Shown here piece by piece: positions 8,498 to 20,792 of a stretch of 64,000 nucleotides of DNA. Source of the stretch: Karstenula rhodostoma CBS 690.94 (taxonomy: Eukaryota > Ascomycota > Dothideomycetes > Pleosporales > Didymosphaeriaceae); NCBI GenBank assembly GCA_010093485.1, contig MU001494.1, forward strand, positions 1,519,937-1,583,936. The letters run 5' to 3'. Numbering within the stretch: position 1 is the first letter of the stretch; each line of letters opens with the position of its first letter. The notes beneath the pieces were generated by a model. The model did no database searches. It worked only from the letters and a program-made list of their open reading frames with translations, and had not been told where the DNA came from. Made by a program: the position numbers and the translations under genes.

Positions 8498-9995
8498 ACT
8501 CTCTTGTCTTCACTAGGGCCTGTAGCTGGATAATGTGTCCTGGTGAAACACAATGCTCCAAGTAATCAAATGCTCTCTCCAGTGCTGCGAGTCCCGTCGC
8601 GGAACGCGGAGTCACAAAGCCCATCTCCCGCATCTGACCACACCAGCTTCGACGGCGCAATCAGCGTCCGCCGCCTCCCCCGCCCAACCCGCCTCTTCAA
8701 CCTCGAAGTCACCTTCGACGACCCTGCACGATACTAGTCCCCTCGCCTCCCACCGCTAGCGCTTGATCCGTATACCTATAATAACTTTTGTAGAAGATCT
8801 CATCGAGCATGCGCGGCCCATCAGAACCCGGCCTTTTAAGCAGAAACCTCGTGTACCGATGGTCATTAGAAGGCGGCAACGGTACCGCCCTATTTCTGCA
8901 CCACGCCGGCATCTCCAACTCCCTATCGTCAGACGTAAGCCGGATTCCGACATCTACGTCGAGCCCGCCGTTGAACATTTCGATGCACTCTGGCTGTAGA
9001 TCGTGGGAGTGCTGGGGTGGCTCCTGGGCGCGGAGTTCGTGCATGTGTGGGTGATGTGCTTTGTGTGGGTTTCCCCGACTGTTCAATTGATGCGAGGAAT
9101 TCATTACAATCCTGATGTGATGACCGAAGAAAGAGGAGATGTTTGATGCTGGGGGGTCGTGTCTCGCGCTATCTACTATTATGCCGTTCAATATGATGCT
9201 GTCGAAGGCGATCACGGTCGTTGTTGGTAGGTGGTTGGGGAGTGTGCTTGGCTATCAACCGTACTACGAGGGATGGCCGACGGATTGGGAAGCGGCGAAG
9301 AGCCAGATGAGCAACTCCAGCTTCCAGATGCGGTTTGCTGGTGGTAAGTTGCATGCTCCTCCCCTTCCACCGTTGAATGTTGGGAAATTTGCTTTGAAAG
9401 GACTGACATCTCGGAGGTACTTGTGAACATCAAAATAGTATATCTCATGTATGTATCCGGTGATGTTCCCGGCCATGTCGAGGGCCGCACCCTTGGCGAT
9501 GCTGCAGTTGTAAAGTTGCAAGCTGCCTGTGGAACCTTTTGCGTATGTTGCTCCTCAAGTACATCCTGATGGTGGAACAGCAGAGCATTTAGTCATTACA
9601 TCAATCGTGGTAGCCATCCGATTATCCTCATCGGGCGGTAAATAACGCCAACGAGTGCAGACTGCAGTCCATCTGATTCAATACAATTGTGGAGCGCCTT
9701 AGCCGCTTTTTTGGTCCCCCTTTTTTCGTGCATTGGCAAAGCACAACGCGCCTTTTTTTCCCCCCCTACTTTATCAAGTCACCCTACCTCATAGTGAATC
9801 TCTACAATATATACAATTGTGGATAGCGTCATTTGTTTTTGTGCCAGAGGGTTCTACAAGGTTGAACCTGAAGAGTTGATGTCAGTCAACCGCATAGTGA
9901 TCAATTCTCCGGGCTTGTATGCATCCCAGTTCGAGGAAGTGAGTCAGCACAACGAACAACTATCCCCGACAGTATCCCCCATCCCACAGCCCATA
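8498..9995. other. Intergenic with unresolved minus-strand frames
   Basis: Minus-strand frames at 9521-9264 (with ITGYIHEIYYFDVHKYLRDV) and 9215-8709 look partly protein-like, but I could not join them into a gene or recognise a family. Homopolymer stretches (T and C runs) occur at 9710-9770. The right end is the 3' flank of the DUF7730-type gene. Confidence 0.3.
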
Positions 9996-11836
9996 TCATG
10001 TACCCTGTGCCTGACCCGTCTGCCATCCAACATTCCGATAATACGCATCCATCGTCGGCTCATCGATGATATCTCTCATCCCATACCGGTGCACCCCCAC
10101 CCGATCTAGCACATTCCCCACAGTGATTCCCTTCAGCCTCTCATGCGGATTCTCCGCTGGTGGATACTGCCTCTCCAGGCCCTCCTTTTCCGCAAGATGC
10201 CTGTCCGCCTCCTCCGCTGGAATTATCTGCGCACCCTGCAACACGCTCCACTCCTTTCGCCCACCGTGATACTGAAACTCGATCCATCCGCCGCAAAACA
10301 CGTGGAATGTCCAGTAGCGTATGAGGACCTGGGATAGCGTGACATTTTCAGGCGGAGTACAGGACAGGGAGAGTGGGAGGAAGGAGACTTCGGCGCGGCC
10401 CCCTGTGCCGCGACGGATTATGGTGTAGGATGCGCAGTGGAGACATCGGACATCGAAGGGGATGAAGAACGCCATAAATCCAGTGGGTGATTGCCAGGGA
10501 ATCATTCTGAGATGGAAGTTGCGAGAGTTCGCGGGAGGCAGGTACATTTCTCGTCCCCAGTAGCTGGGTGATAAGGCCATCATGGTGGCCACGGACGTGT
10601 ACAATACGTACCCCGTTGGCTCCTCGGGCCATGCAAGGGTAACCGGTGTAGATGCTTTCAAGAGGTTGAGCTTGTGCGTAAATTCGTGAATGTAGGCAGG
10701 GATAACTTGGCGGTGGCACGTGGGAGCAAAGTCCAGCCCGAATTTCGGTGTGATCGTGAGGGAGTGGATTGTAGGATGTTGCTCTAGGACGTCGAGGAAC
10801 CGACCCAAATGAGGAAACGAGGCTATGGATAGCTGAACTGCGACGAACACGTCTCTGTGACTGAAACTATCCCAATCGCGCTCAAGTACAGGCACCAGGT
10901 GGAAGGACGTTATGATGCAGGCCCTAGATGGAAGCACGGAGCCTAGAAACGCACACAATAAGGCTGAATCATCAAAGGCGAATGTGTTGTGCGAATACAG
11001 GAAGTCGATGCATTCCGAATATCTCTTCGATATCAGCAAAGAGGTCCGTAAGAGAGTCAGTTGAGTTACATCTGTCGACAGCTCACCAATAACGCCAATG
11101 GTTTTGTGTCCGTCGGCCAAGCACTCATCACATGGTAGCCATCCTCATCTCTCCTCGTGCAGAAGTCTCTGTGAACTGGATCCGTGGGGTCTTTGGCCGG
11201 ACAATAAACACTTCCCCACCTTTGCCTCCTCTTCACGATATGCACATGGTTGCCGCCAACTGCATATTTCCAGATCGTCTCGCGCACCTCGAAGGGGAAC
11301 CTCCAGAGATCGCACGCTCCAAGCTGATCCACAGTATTCTGCTTCACGCGGCTCCGGTCATGAGTACGCAACTCGTCCTTCAAGGCAGGCGTTCCATCGT
11401 CCGAACGCAGCGTAAGCGCCCTCGGCCTCATCTTTGGCAGCGCCTTCACCTCGTCTCTTTTTAACTTTGTTTCCCGTCTCTTTGCGACCTCCGTTTCACT
11501 CAATAGATGGCGCCGCGGCTGACTCAATCGCCACCTCAATTTCCCAATCGCCTCCACAAATTCCTCCCCGGCCACAACGAATACGCCCAAGATATAAAAC
11601 ACCGGGAAGAAAGACAGCAATGCTAAAATAATCGCCACAACCTCGACAGCCCAATATCGGTGGACAAAACCTTCAAAACGATCCTTGAGGTTTCGCCAGT
11701 GCGCGTCAAATGCCCACCTCATTGCCATATCAAGGAGATGCACAGGAACGAGGCCTCCACATATCAAGCGGTCGTTGGTTGTTCTCAGCAGCTGTTCCCA
11801 TCGCGGGCGCGGGCGGGTCTGTCGACGTCGCGCCAT
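9996..11836 (-). CDS. DUF7730-type protein with a membrane segment
   Basis: Exons 11836-11070 and 11022-9996 (47 bp intron) give 597 aa. The splice restores CRQ-IYSECIDFLYSHNTF, the classic pattern of this large family of fungal F-box-like proteins (LPFEVRE...ALLVSCRQIYSE). The start is the ATG at 11836 (MARRRQTRP); the frame extends upstream without an ATG. A hydrophobic segment, VEVVAIILALLSFFPVFYIL, lies at about residue 60, followed by a basic linker. The DUF7730 core begins at about residue 185 with FPFEVRETIWKYAVGGNHVH. These proteins are expanded in filamentous ascomycetes and their role is unknown. The N-terminal membrane anchor is not usual for simple family members. Confidence 0.8.
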
Positions 11837-13013
11837 GGATATATGTCGGACGGTGCAAGATTGAAGAATAGGCAGAGGGTTGGCACCCGACGAGTACTGA
11901 GACAGACACAAAGTAGCGTTCAGGGTCGTGGAACAAACAGGCAGCACGGCGTATTGTTACTATTATATAGATATGGCGCGCGAAACAGATCGAGAAGAAG
12001 GTTAGGGGTTTCGCCAGGCAGGCGAGGAGGATGGCAAGGATGCCACATTTGGCGATAGCGCGGCAGTGATTAATAAGGTGGGTGTAAACCAAGCCTCACC
12101 AAAACAGAGCTTTTGTGAAGGTGCAAGGATCAAGATTTTCTTTCTAGAAGATATTTGCATGATGAAGGCCGCAGTAGTTTGGGTACATGCATCGTGGAGG
12201 CCCTGAACGTGCATCGCAAGTGACAGCATCGCGACTTCAAACGCCAACAAGGCCGAATGCGTTCCAAAAATAGAAGTGCGATGGAAACAATGTTTACCAA
12301 CAATGGAAACCGGGAATGGAAACAATCTCTTCATACGAGCAAAAGCGGTTTATAGTGTTTTTGGAATGAGAAGCGAACAACGCCATCCACCCATTTTTAC
12401 CCTTGGTTGATGCAGGATGCACCGAACGCCGACCTTCCTCGGTAGCTGTACAAGGTGCCCCAAAGCAAGTCTCCTATTCGAACTGCCCGCCGATCCCACA
12501 CAGGTCGAAAGCCGGCGATCGCGTCTCGAATGCGGTTCTTTCAAAGGACGAAAGCGCAGTGTCGCGCCACTCTTCATCTTCTCCATGAACAGATCGCACT
12601 GACGATGCGAGCTCCGACGACACATGAGAGGCAACCAAGGCACGTAGCTGCTGTTGGTTCAGCCACCAGATGTACACGGCGAGAACATCTCGTCCATCAG
12701 GAATGCCGATGGAACGGAGAGAAGGGCGGCGTGGAGGCTTGACGGTGGGCGGAGCTAGGCACTGGGTTAGCTACACAGTGAACGACGGGTGACGGGCCAT
12801 GTTGGCGAGCGGCCGGGGGTGTAACGCGGGGAAGCAGGGGTGCAACGTGGAACAAAAGCGGGACGAGTCGCCAGGGTCCGGCTCACCAATGCGCGCCATT
12901 TGGCTGATTGACGATTGTTCAGTACCTGCTGTATCGGTCCGCTCGAGTAGAGGCGACGAACAGTGAAGGGCGTGTGCTTGCGTGTGCTTGCGTGGACGAC
13001 GAGGGTAGGGCGT

Positions 13014-13050
13014 GGGTGACGATCAGGGTGGGTGACGATCAGGGTGGGTG
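13014..13050. repeat. Two-copy tandem repeat, 16 bp unit
   Basis: The unit GGTGGGTGACGATCAG occurs about twice in tandem. Just upstream, at 12972-12992, GTGTGCTTGC is also doubled. Confidence 0.7.
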
Positions 13051-15170
13051 CCTCGTCAGCTAGAGACGAGCAGCATCAGCGGCCAGGAACAGCGTGCATG
13101 CGACGCTTTATATTGTTCGATCGAATGACCCGGCTGTCGCCATTGCGCCTTGGACGAGTCTTCCACGCGCATCCACTCATCATGATCAAATGGCGAACCC
13201 ATCCCCACGCCCTAGGGCCGGGGCGGCGGCCCCTTGCGTAACCGCAACCTCTCTCCCCACTGCCAGCGCAGACGGGCGCAGACGACTCACGGACGCAGTG
13301 CAGAGGGGGAACGACCGTGCATTTGCCGCACGACGCCACAAGTCGCAAGTCCCGTTCGCATCTTCACCGGTTTAGCATTGCCAGCACTGATTCGCATGTC
13401 AAAGCGCAGGCACATAATCGTGACCCACCCCATCTGCACCTGCATCTGCAAATTCAGATTAGCTGCATCTGCTGTTACCCACACATACGCTAGCAGTCCC
13501 TCTCATGACGGACCACCGGGATGTGTACTATCTTCACTGCTGCAGCGGTGTCGTGGCCCGTGGGGAGTGTTGTACGGCGGGGACAGCTTTACCTTGGTCC
13601 CGAGCGTCAGCGCTAGTAGTACCAGGAAATTTGGGGACGATGGGGACGACTGAACATGTATGTTGCATAACGTGAACGCGGATGAAGCGCCCCTGTCGTG
13701 GTCGGCTGATGGTTGCACTGCAGCCAAAACAACATGCTGGGCATTTGCGGATGCAGATGCGTCGCCTCCGAACACTCCATGGATCGCACATTGGTGTCCT
13801 CGGACCAACGATGGCGTAACGAGCCTTGCGAGGCGCACAAGCCGCATGCAACGGCCAGGGTGCATGGCGCTGATCAATTAAGTTCGGATGGGATCCACTT
13901 TGCCACGGCTACATCTACGTACACACCTCTCGCTCGCCAGTACAATGGCAGCGTTCGGTAGCGGCTGTCGCGGTTGCTTATCGCATTATGCAGTGCTTCG
14001 CCTGTGGCCAAACGGTTAGCCAGCCGCTGTTGGCGAGAAACAAAGGACGAAACAAACAATCGGAGCTTGGGCCAGGTGTGAATGTCTCATATTCGAGTAC
14101 GCGCATATGGTCGTACGGCGCGGTGCAGCCAAGGTTGCGACTGCCAGGAAGTAGATCATGCACGAGCATGGGTGGGCCGGGGGCCTGCAGACATCGTACG
14201 TCCACAGCTAATCACCGTGCGTGCCTGCAGGAAATTATCGAGATCAGGAATACTCCAATCAATAATCAGTACTGCCAGCAATAATACCTCCGTATCATCA
14301 CGTACGCTGAGCGGTACATGCACACTGATTCTTGGTCTCGGACGCGCGTGCTGACCGACTGCATCCGGCAGCATATTGATGTACTTGGCGTGACTCAACA
14401 CAGGGTCGAAACACTGCAGAGTGCACCTCTGTAATATCAAATTAGCGGTGTCAACGGTACCTGCGTTCGTTTTGCGAGCAGGCTCGTCCGAAGGACGGGT
14501 TGTGTCGTCGACCGAGCAGTCGGGCGACTGCGCGTTGATCCGCGCAGTGCACGCAGCGCCGATGGCGCGTGTTGAGAATCAATTGGATGGCCGAGACAAG
14601 TGATTTGGGTTTCCGTCTGCCAAGAGACACCTGAGGTTTACACAGAGGACGTTGACAGTCAGGACAGGACAATGCGTATGGTGACTCGCCAATCACGTCT
14701 TGAATGTGTAGTGTTGGCGAATGCCCTATCCCCGCTTCAACCACTTTGGGATGCAAAACAGGCAACCATCGCGCAAGCCTCTGCGCACGCTTCTGCAGAA
14801 TTTTCACCTGCACGACCGACAGTGCATGTTTCATCGGCGCGCGGAAACTTCTTTGCTGAATCAATTACACCGCGCCAGCGATCGGGGCGGAGCAACTCTT
14901 GCACTGCCTTCAACTTCAACCCATCTGAGGTGATAACGCTTGGCGCAACCACGAGGCTCATCAATTAGGCAACGAACACGGGCCGGCGCCATATGCACAC
15001 CTGTGGCAACTCGGAGGCCGGACTGACGGTGATTCGTATAAGCGAGGCTGCCGCGGGTTGTGCCGGTTTGTGAACGTATTGCGCGTGTAGTTCGAGATCT
15101 GGAACAAAGCGCCAGTATGCGCTGGTTCCGAATGCCTGCAACCGAAAAGGGGATGGCAAAATAAATATTG

Positions 15171-15200
15171 TGACATTGACATTGACATTGACATTGACAT
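15171..15200. repeat. Microsatellite (TGACAT)n
   Basis: Five perfect copies of TGACAT in tandem, ending in TGGCATAAT. Likely length-variable between strains. Confidence 0.9.
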
Positions 15201-15355
15201 TGGCATAATGAGAGCCAAGGGAATGGTCTCAAGACGTAGTGTACCAATCCTGCGCCGTAAGATGTTTGGGCATGTATCGTGCGTCCTCGATCATCACGAA
15301 TAGGAACCACGAGCCCCTCAGCCCATAAGAATGTGAAAGCCGATGTGGATGCGCG

Positions 15356-16439
15356 TCAGGGAACATGTTCCATAAAGTCGCGGATCTCGATAACCAAGGC
15401 GAAGCCGATAACGAATTCCAATAAGCCCGCGAGCAAAGCCTCTTGCAGAGCTTGCCTCGCCAAAATCATGATGAGAACTGTACACATAGAAATGAGAACC
15501 GTAGCCGAGAAGATGATACCTTTTGTACAAGCGAGGCGACCCTTGCCAGTATGATGCGCTGCGAATACCGAAAGGGCGAGTGTGAGAGCGATGAAAACAC
15601 AGAGGACAATGACGACGTTGAGACGCGCGCGCGAGAAGCGGCGTGCAGGATTACGCTCGTCGCTAGGCGAGACGCGTTCTTCATCAGCGAAGACGTCATC
15701 CGACTTCTTCACCTTGCGGGTACGAAGGTATTTCGTTTCTGAAACATGGTCAATGGTGTTCTCTGAATAAGTGCAGGGTCCTATGCCACGAACCTTTGCT
15801 ACTGCATCGAGAACTGTGCTCGATGACAGGATCCAGATCCTCTCCAGACGATGCATGAACAGGGCCATTGTAATGAATTACGAGAGGCACTTTCTTCGGC
15901 CTCGAGACCCTGTTTGCCCGTGGCCGTTTGCGAGCTCTTGCAGCACCCCTGAGAGTACTGCTCTCAAACTGATCGCCGACACCGAAAAGAACGTTATCTT
16001 GTTCGGCCTCTGCTTCAGAACCTGACCCATGAGTGGCTGACAAGGAAGACGCATATGTCTTCACAATCTTGCCTTTGCCTTTGCCCGTGTAGCCATCAAC
16101 AATGTAGCTTGTGCCCGCCGAAGTCGGTTTGGTGACGCTTGATTCTTTTTGAGAACTGAGCACGGTCGTTGTGTGTGTACCCATGGTAGATGGGAAGTCG
16201 TGAGGTGGACCGGCCCGGTTGAGGTCGACTAACTCGTCTAGACTGATAGGATGTCCAATCTCGCCACGCAGTGCGACAGTCAACGGGTCATCGTTGCGGG
16301 AGAGAACGGTAGATGTGTTTGCAGTTGCGGCAGTGGACGACTCGTCGTAGTCGCTCATGGCGTCTTCGAAGGCGGCTAGAAAGAATCAAATTAGTGTGAT
16401 CAAAGCGGTGATGAATCGGGGACACATACTCTCATCCAT
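15356..16439 (-). CDS. Predicted three-pass membrane protein, function unknown
   Basis: Exons 16439-16430, 16375-15794 and 15738-15356 (introns of 54 and 55 bp) give 324 aa. The first exon is only 10 nt (ATGGATGAGA), so the start MDETAFEDAMSDYDES depends on that splice; without it the ATG at 16358 (MSDYDES) serves. The N-terminal ~195 residues are polar and low in complexity, with a basic patch (ARKRPRANRVSRPKK) that may be a nuclear or membrane-proximal signal. Three hydrophobic segments follow at about 237-258 (VVIVLCVFIALTLALSVF), 270-289 and 298-315. I recognise no family. The C-terminal join (SSK-ETKYLRTRKVKK) is well supported by frame continuity. Confidence 0.65.
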
Positions 16440-18213
16440 CTTGGAGGTATGAGTCGACTTTGCTTACCAGCACACAGACGTCGACTGTTGCACATATACT
16501 CGAACTGAAAGGAAGCGAACAAGGGCAATGCAGTGTACTAACGACAGACGAGAAAGGGACCCAAGGTGTGCGATGATATAAGAAGGGACCCGGAAGCAGA
16601 GGATGGGAGAATGCTGTCGAGTTTGGCACAGCGGGGGCGCGGCCAGATGTAAGGCGGGCGGGGACTGGTGGTGAATATATGCGGGAATCAGTCAAGGCGC
16701 GACCAGGCACAGGAGCTTCAGTCGCACCGCCGGCAGCAGCGCCCGCGGCTGGTGCCAAGAGCCAGCAAAGAGCCGTCGTCGGTCGTCATCCTCGCACTGC
16801 ACCAGGACCCCGTGCAACGATCTAGCCCTGGGCGGCCGGCCATCCCAGTGCGTCGCGTCTCTGCCCAAGCCTTCTGATGTCACCGGCTGAGAATCGGAAC
16901 ACCACGGCAAGCTGTTCAAGGTCTCGGTGAACATCAAACCAAAGCGTACTCCAAAAAGGCGTGATGCCGAAGTCCAAGCAAAGAAGACATGGCACAGTGG
17001 GCCAGGGTCCAGGGCCAGGGTTGCAGGCTCCGCAAACTTCAAAGATCCATCACGGCGCCCAGCAAGAGCACTTGCTGGCGTGCGTCAACAAAAACAAACT
17101 CCAGCGGAGGGCATGGCGCTTGTCATTGCGTGGTGATCATATCCTCTTCGGGGCAGTAGTTCTCTACTGTGTAGAAGCCTCGGAGTGTGATGTTGTGGGA
17201 GGCAAGCCCCACGGCAGGCGCAGGCGCAGGCTGCGCATCGAGTCTCGTTGGGCTCCAGGTGAAGCACACGGCCCTCGCTACTCGCTGGCGCGCAGTTCCG
17301 TAGCGAGGCTCAGCGCCAGCCTGGGCGAGGGATGCAGCCATGTCGACGATGGGGGTGAGTCGCGGTGGTGGTGGTGCAAAGAAGCTTCCGGGGCCCGCTA
17401 ATCAGAGTGATCGGTCCCAGACAATTGCGGCCTCTCCGTTTCGCCCGCCCGCTTCGACGCGCCCGCACCCGCGCCCGCCTGCCAACACACACACGTCGGG
17501 ACTCACGCTTGCCGATCCCGTTTGGTTTGAATACTCATCGTTGCATTCCCTGCCTAGTCTTGGCCTGCAGTCGCGTTTGCATGCATGCATGCAGCAGCCA
17601 GGAATACCCGCGCCGCGCGCAGTCCGCTCAATTGAGCAGCAAGTCCACAGACCCAGCGTTCGGTGCTACAGTAAGCACCACATATGCTCCGACTGCTTGA
17701 GTGCACGCTCTTGTGACACGGCGGCCGCAGCACGCTCTCAAGTGGTCAGAGATGCCTCACTGCGCCCGGCCCTGCATCTCTTTTACACAGCAACCCACTA
17801 GCATGAGAGGGGCGAGTGTTGCCGGGAACCATTATGGACTGCACCCTGGAGACCTGTGGTACCACACAGGTTTGCGCTCAAGATAGAGTCTAGACCCGGG
17901 CATCGGCTTTACCGACCTCGCATGTTATGTTATCGCCGATGCTGCTCCGGTTCCAAGGTTCCAAGGTTCCCACGGCCCTGAACACGTGACTTTGAGCCTC
18001 ATTCGCATCCAAAGCCCGAAGCGGAAGTGAAAGCGAGAATGCGAAATAGCCACAAGTAAGGTACCTGAGTACGGATACCAGCACGTGATCTACTCACACT
18101 TCTTTCAGTTGAGCAATTCATGGATAGAAAAGAAGGAATGTTGGGTTACGGAGCTCATAGTCGAAACTAAAATCATGCCCAGTCGAATGGTTCGATATAT
18201 GCTCGATGCGATG
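16440..18213. other. Gene-free interval
   Basis: 1.8 kb between two minus-strand genes. It is GC-rich around 16600-17500. Small repeats include a CATG run near 17580 and GGTTCCAA repeats at 17949-17970. No gene was recognised. Confidence 0.4.
17949..17970. repeat. GGTTCCAA tandem repeat
   Basis: GGTTCCAA occurs twice in tandem, followed by GGTTCC. The unit is nearly self-complementary. Confidence 0.7.
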
Positions 18214-19503
18214 CTATACGATCAGGTCCCTCCACGCCAGAATAGTCTCTCGCTCCTTTGTGATGGCGGCATCGTCGGGAAGCAGCCGGTGTGCATTCTC
18301 GATGGAAGAAACTGCGTAAGGAATCGATTGCCGATTTCCTTCTAGCCTGAAAAACAGTGCCCGCCGATACCCCAGTTTGGCCTTGTGCACGTCTGTTGGT
18401 TGCCAGCGAAACCCGGGTAACCAGAAATCCTTCCTGGTTGATCGTATCGCCATGTTCAGAGCGTCCGAGGCCATCATTTCCGCCATGAACCTTCCCTCTT
18501 GCATGTTTTTTAGGTGGATATGAGCAATGTTGAGCTTCATCAAGAAGTAGAGCTCAGACATGCGAGCAACGAAAGGTACGCCACCCTTTTCAGTAAGCAC
18601 TGCCCATGAACTGCTTTCGTGCAGTTGCTCCATCTCAAGTGCAGCGTCCATCCACTTCAAGTTCGCGGCATCTGTTTGTTTCGACCTATAAAGGTTTTGG
18701 CCTTCATCCTTCAAACCTTGGAATTTGGATAGCACAGTTTCTGGATCCGATGCGGCGTCTTGAGCCAGCTCCTCCTCAACAGCTTCAGCGAAGGAGCGGG
18801 ATACAAGACCTCGGACCTTGATTTTCTTGAATCCGCGGAGACGGTTTCGGAAAGGTTGAAGGAGAACCTGTTGGGTTTTCTCTGAGAAGAATTCTGAGAT
18901 CGGGTACTTATAAGAACAGGGCGACAAAATACTGCCTGGGGCCACTGCGATCTTCATAGCGGTCTTTGTGCCAAAGCCTGGCAGATATGTGTCACCGTCC
19001 ATCAATATGTCGCAGAAAATGTCCATGTCACGACCAAGCAGCATCAAACTGCACGGCTCCGCTGGGAGATTCTTGAACGTGCTTCCATGCTCTCTTGGAA
19101 ATGTCAAGGTCACGGACAGCACATAGCCGTTGAAACTATTAACGCTTCCTGGGTCTTCAGTCACCACGGGGACGCGAAGGTGATTGAGAAGAAGTCGTAG
19201 AGGAGATCTGCCAGCTGTCGTAACGCGAACGAATCGGTTGGTCTTAACCATAACATCGTATGCTTCTTTATGAATATGCTTGGAGACGAGGAGGATGGAG
19301 GTGTCAATCTCATGTTCAGCGACTTCGATTGTGTCCATAAAACTCGGATAGACGTCGAGGCTTGGCGGCGGGTTGACCGTGGTCGCTCGAGTCTCGAAAG
19401 TGCACAGCACTGCACGATAGATCTTGTTGCGTATCTCTCGGGGTAATGTAAAGAAAATAGACTCGGATGAAGTCATGTTGCCCAGTACAGTGCTTGTGAT
19501 CAT
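18214..19503 (-). CDS. F-box-like protein with helical C-terminal half
   Basis: A single exon of 429 aa. Near the N terminus, FTLPREIRNKIYRAVL is the short F-box-like helix common to many filamentous-fungal proteins, and SILLVSKHIHKEAYDVM is the second family motif. The C-terminal half from about residue 260 is helical, with LKDEGQNLYRSKQTDAANLKWMDAA and later pairs of helices that resemble tetratricopeptide-like repeats. A role as substrate receptor in an SCF-type ubiquitin ligase is a family-based guess only, since F-box function has rarely been shown for such proteins. The ATG at 19503 was chosen; an in-frame ATG nine codons later is possible. Confidence 0.75.
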   Translation of the reverse strand: MITSTVLGNMTSSESIFFTLPREIRNKIYRAVLCTFETRATTVNPPPSLDVYPSFMDTIEVAEHEIDTSILLVSKHIHKEAYDVMVKTNRFVRVTTAGRSPLRLLLNHLRVPVVTEDPGSVNSFNGYVLSVTLTFPREHGSTFKNLPAEPCSLMLLGRDMDIFCDILMDGDTYLPGFGTKTAMKIAVAPGSILSPCSYKYPISEFFSEKTQQVLLQPFRNRLRGFKKIKVRGLVSRSFAEAVEEELAQDAASDPETVLSKFQGLKDEGQNLYRSKQTDAANLKWMDAALEMEQLHESSSWAVLTEKGGVPFVARMSELYFLMKLNIAHIHLKNMQEGRFMAEMMASDALNMAIRSTRKDFWLPGFRWQPTDVHKAKLGYRRALFFRLEGNRQSIPYAVSSIENAHRLLPDDAAITKERETILAWRDLIV

Positions 19504-20792
19504 TCACGAGGATCGAGGAGCGCGCAGTGAAAGAGGACGGAGATCGAGTGGTGATTTGGAGAGGATTGAGATGTTGCATGTAAAAGTGGGCAAGTACGCG
19601 GAGGGCCTGAGGGGTAAGACGCGACGGCAGACCCTCTTTTGAGGTTTAACCAATGAGATCCCTTGGAATTTTGGAGCCCCAGAAACGAGCACGTGATCGC
19701 GCGTTTACCACGCGTTAATCTTGAGAAGCCACTTTCTCGGTTCGACCCATGAATGCAGCCTTCTCGTCAAGATCAATCCCAAGGAGGGTAGATGCGTGGG
19801 ACTCTGTACATCCTTGAAACTGCTGACGTTGATCTCAAATGAGCGTATATGCTTAACCGGGTTAATCTGGTGCTTGAAATGGCGTTCTGGAATATGCTAC
19901 GGGTCTTCCGCTTGGAACTTCGAAAGTACAATATCTGGGCTTTATTTCTATATCATGTAGAGCTCTATGTTGGTAGAGCCAAGACGAACCTGGCTACGAA
20001 ATACGCTGTGCTGAGTGCCTCGGAGGCAGTCTTGCAGCCAACGTGATCTTGCTGAAGGATGAGGTTGTCCTGCAATTTCTTCTTTGAATCCCAGCGGTCC
20101 GTTGACAGGTGTTTTTGGTTAGTCCTACTTGAAGCCAGTCCCTATCATAGGACTCCCAATATAGTCAATGAATTTTGTTGTGAAGCTCTCCCTATAGCTT
20201 GAATGCATAACCCTAGCGAACCTTGCCGGGGTCTTCTTGACCGCGAGGCGAACTCGAAAGATTCATCTTTTCTCCCGTCTGGATCTTGTACACTAAAGGG
20301 AATAATTGTCATGCGCGACACGTACTCTATCCATTGCGACTTCCTATACTTAAGAGCTCGTATCTTCTTCTCCATTTCCTGTGTTTGGGCATTAATACTA
20401 TCTATATCGAGTATAGGCTTTGTAAGGAATAGAACAATTGGTAGGCTTTACTCATAGTTCGGTGGCCGCGTTCAGGCTATGTGTCGATACCAGCCTGGAC
20501 GACCCGGGGTGCATTGCTGGAAGCACTGACGTGTGTGTGCGTGGATTCGCATCTTAATTTTGACCGTTAACAGGATTCTCATTCTGAGAAAGGCTTCAGA
20601 AGGGGTGCAAGTCATCCCAACCCTCGACTCGGAAAGCGCCTCAGAGCCACGTGAGTCCAGACTAGCGCACCCAGCCAGAGGTTCCGCCTTGTTTGCTGCC
20701 CTACCTATACACCTGGTCCCGCCCGCCGTGGTCACCACCCACTCGAACTTTACGCCCACACCCACGACCGCCAGTCGACACTCAACAACAAG
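19504..20792. other. Intergenic between divergent F-box-like and RING-like genes
   Basis: It holds both promoters. The middle part (about 19740-20460) is AT-richer than its surroundings, and holds the coding-looking relic described separately. Confidence 0.4.
20145..20452 (-). pseudogene. Coding-looking open fragment, unidentified
   Basis: On the minus strand a ~100-codon open stretch reads LTKPILDIDSINAQTQEME, then KKIRALKYRKSQWIEYVSRM and FSVQDPDGRKDESFEFA, and ends at a stop. Amino-acid use looks protein-like (charged helix, few rare residues), but I found no flanking exons. It may be the tail of a decayed gene or mobile element. Family not recognised. Confidence 0.25.

Larger units (their letters stand above)
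11837..15355. other. Long gene-free interval
   Basis: About 3.5 kb with no recognisable gene on either strand. Short open frames are biased in composition and lack domains or convincing splice joins. It contains small repeats at 13014-13050 and 15171-15200. It includes the promoter of the DUF7730-type gene and the 3' flank of the next membrane-protein gene. A long non-coding RNA gene would fit here but nothing shows one. Confidence 0.4.

Noticed and set aside
19740..19752. tRNA T-arm suggested by GGTTCGACCC
   Set aside because: Flanking bases do not form a T-stem and no A-box-like sequence precedes it at a tRNA distance.
20200..20215. Telomere-like AACCCTAG words, considered as telomerase RNA template or interstitial telomere
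   Set aside because: A single short match without a second repeat copy; expected by chance in 64 kb.
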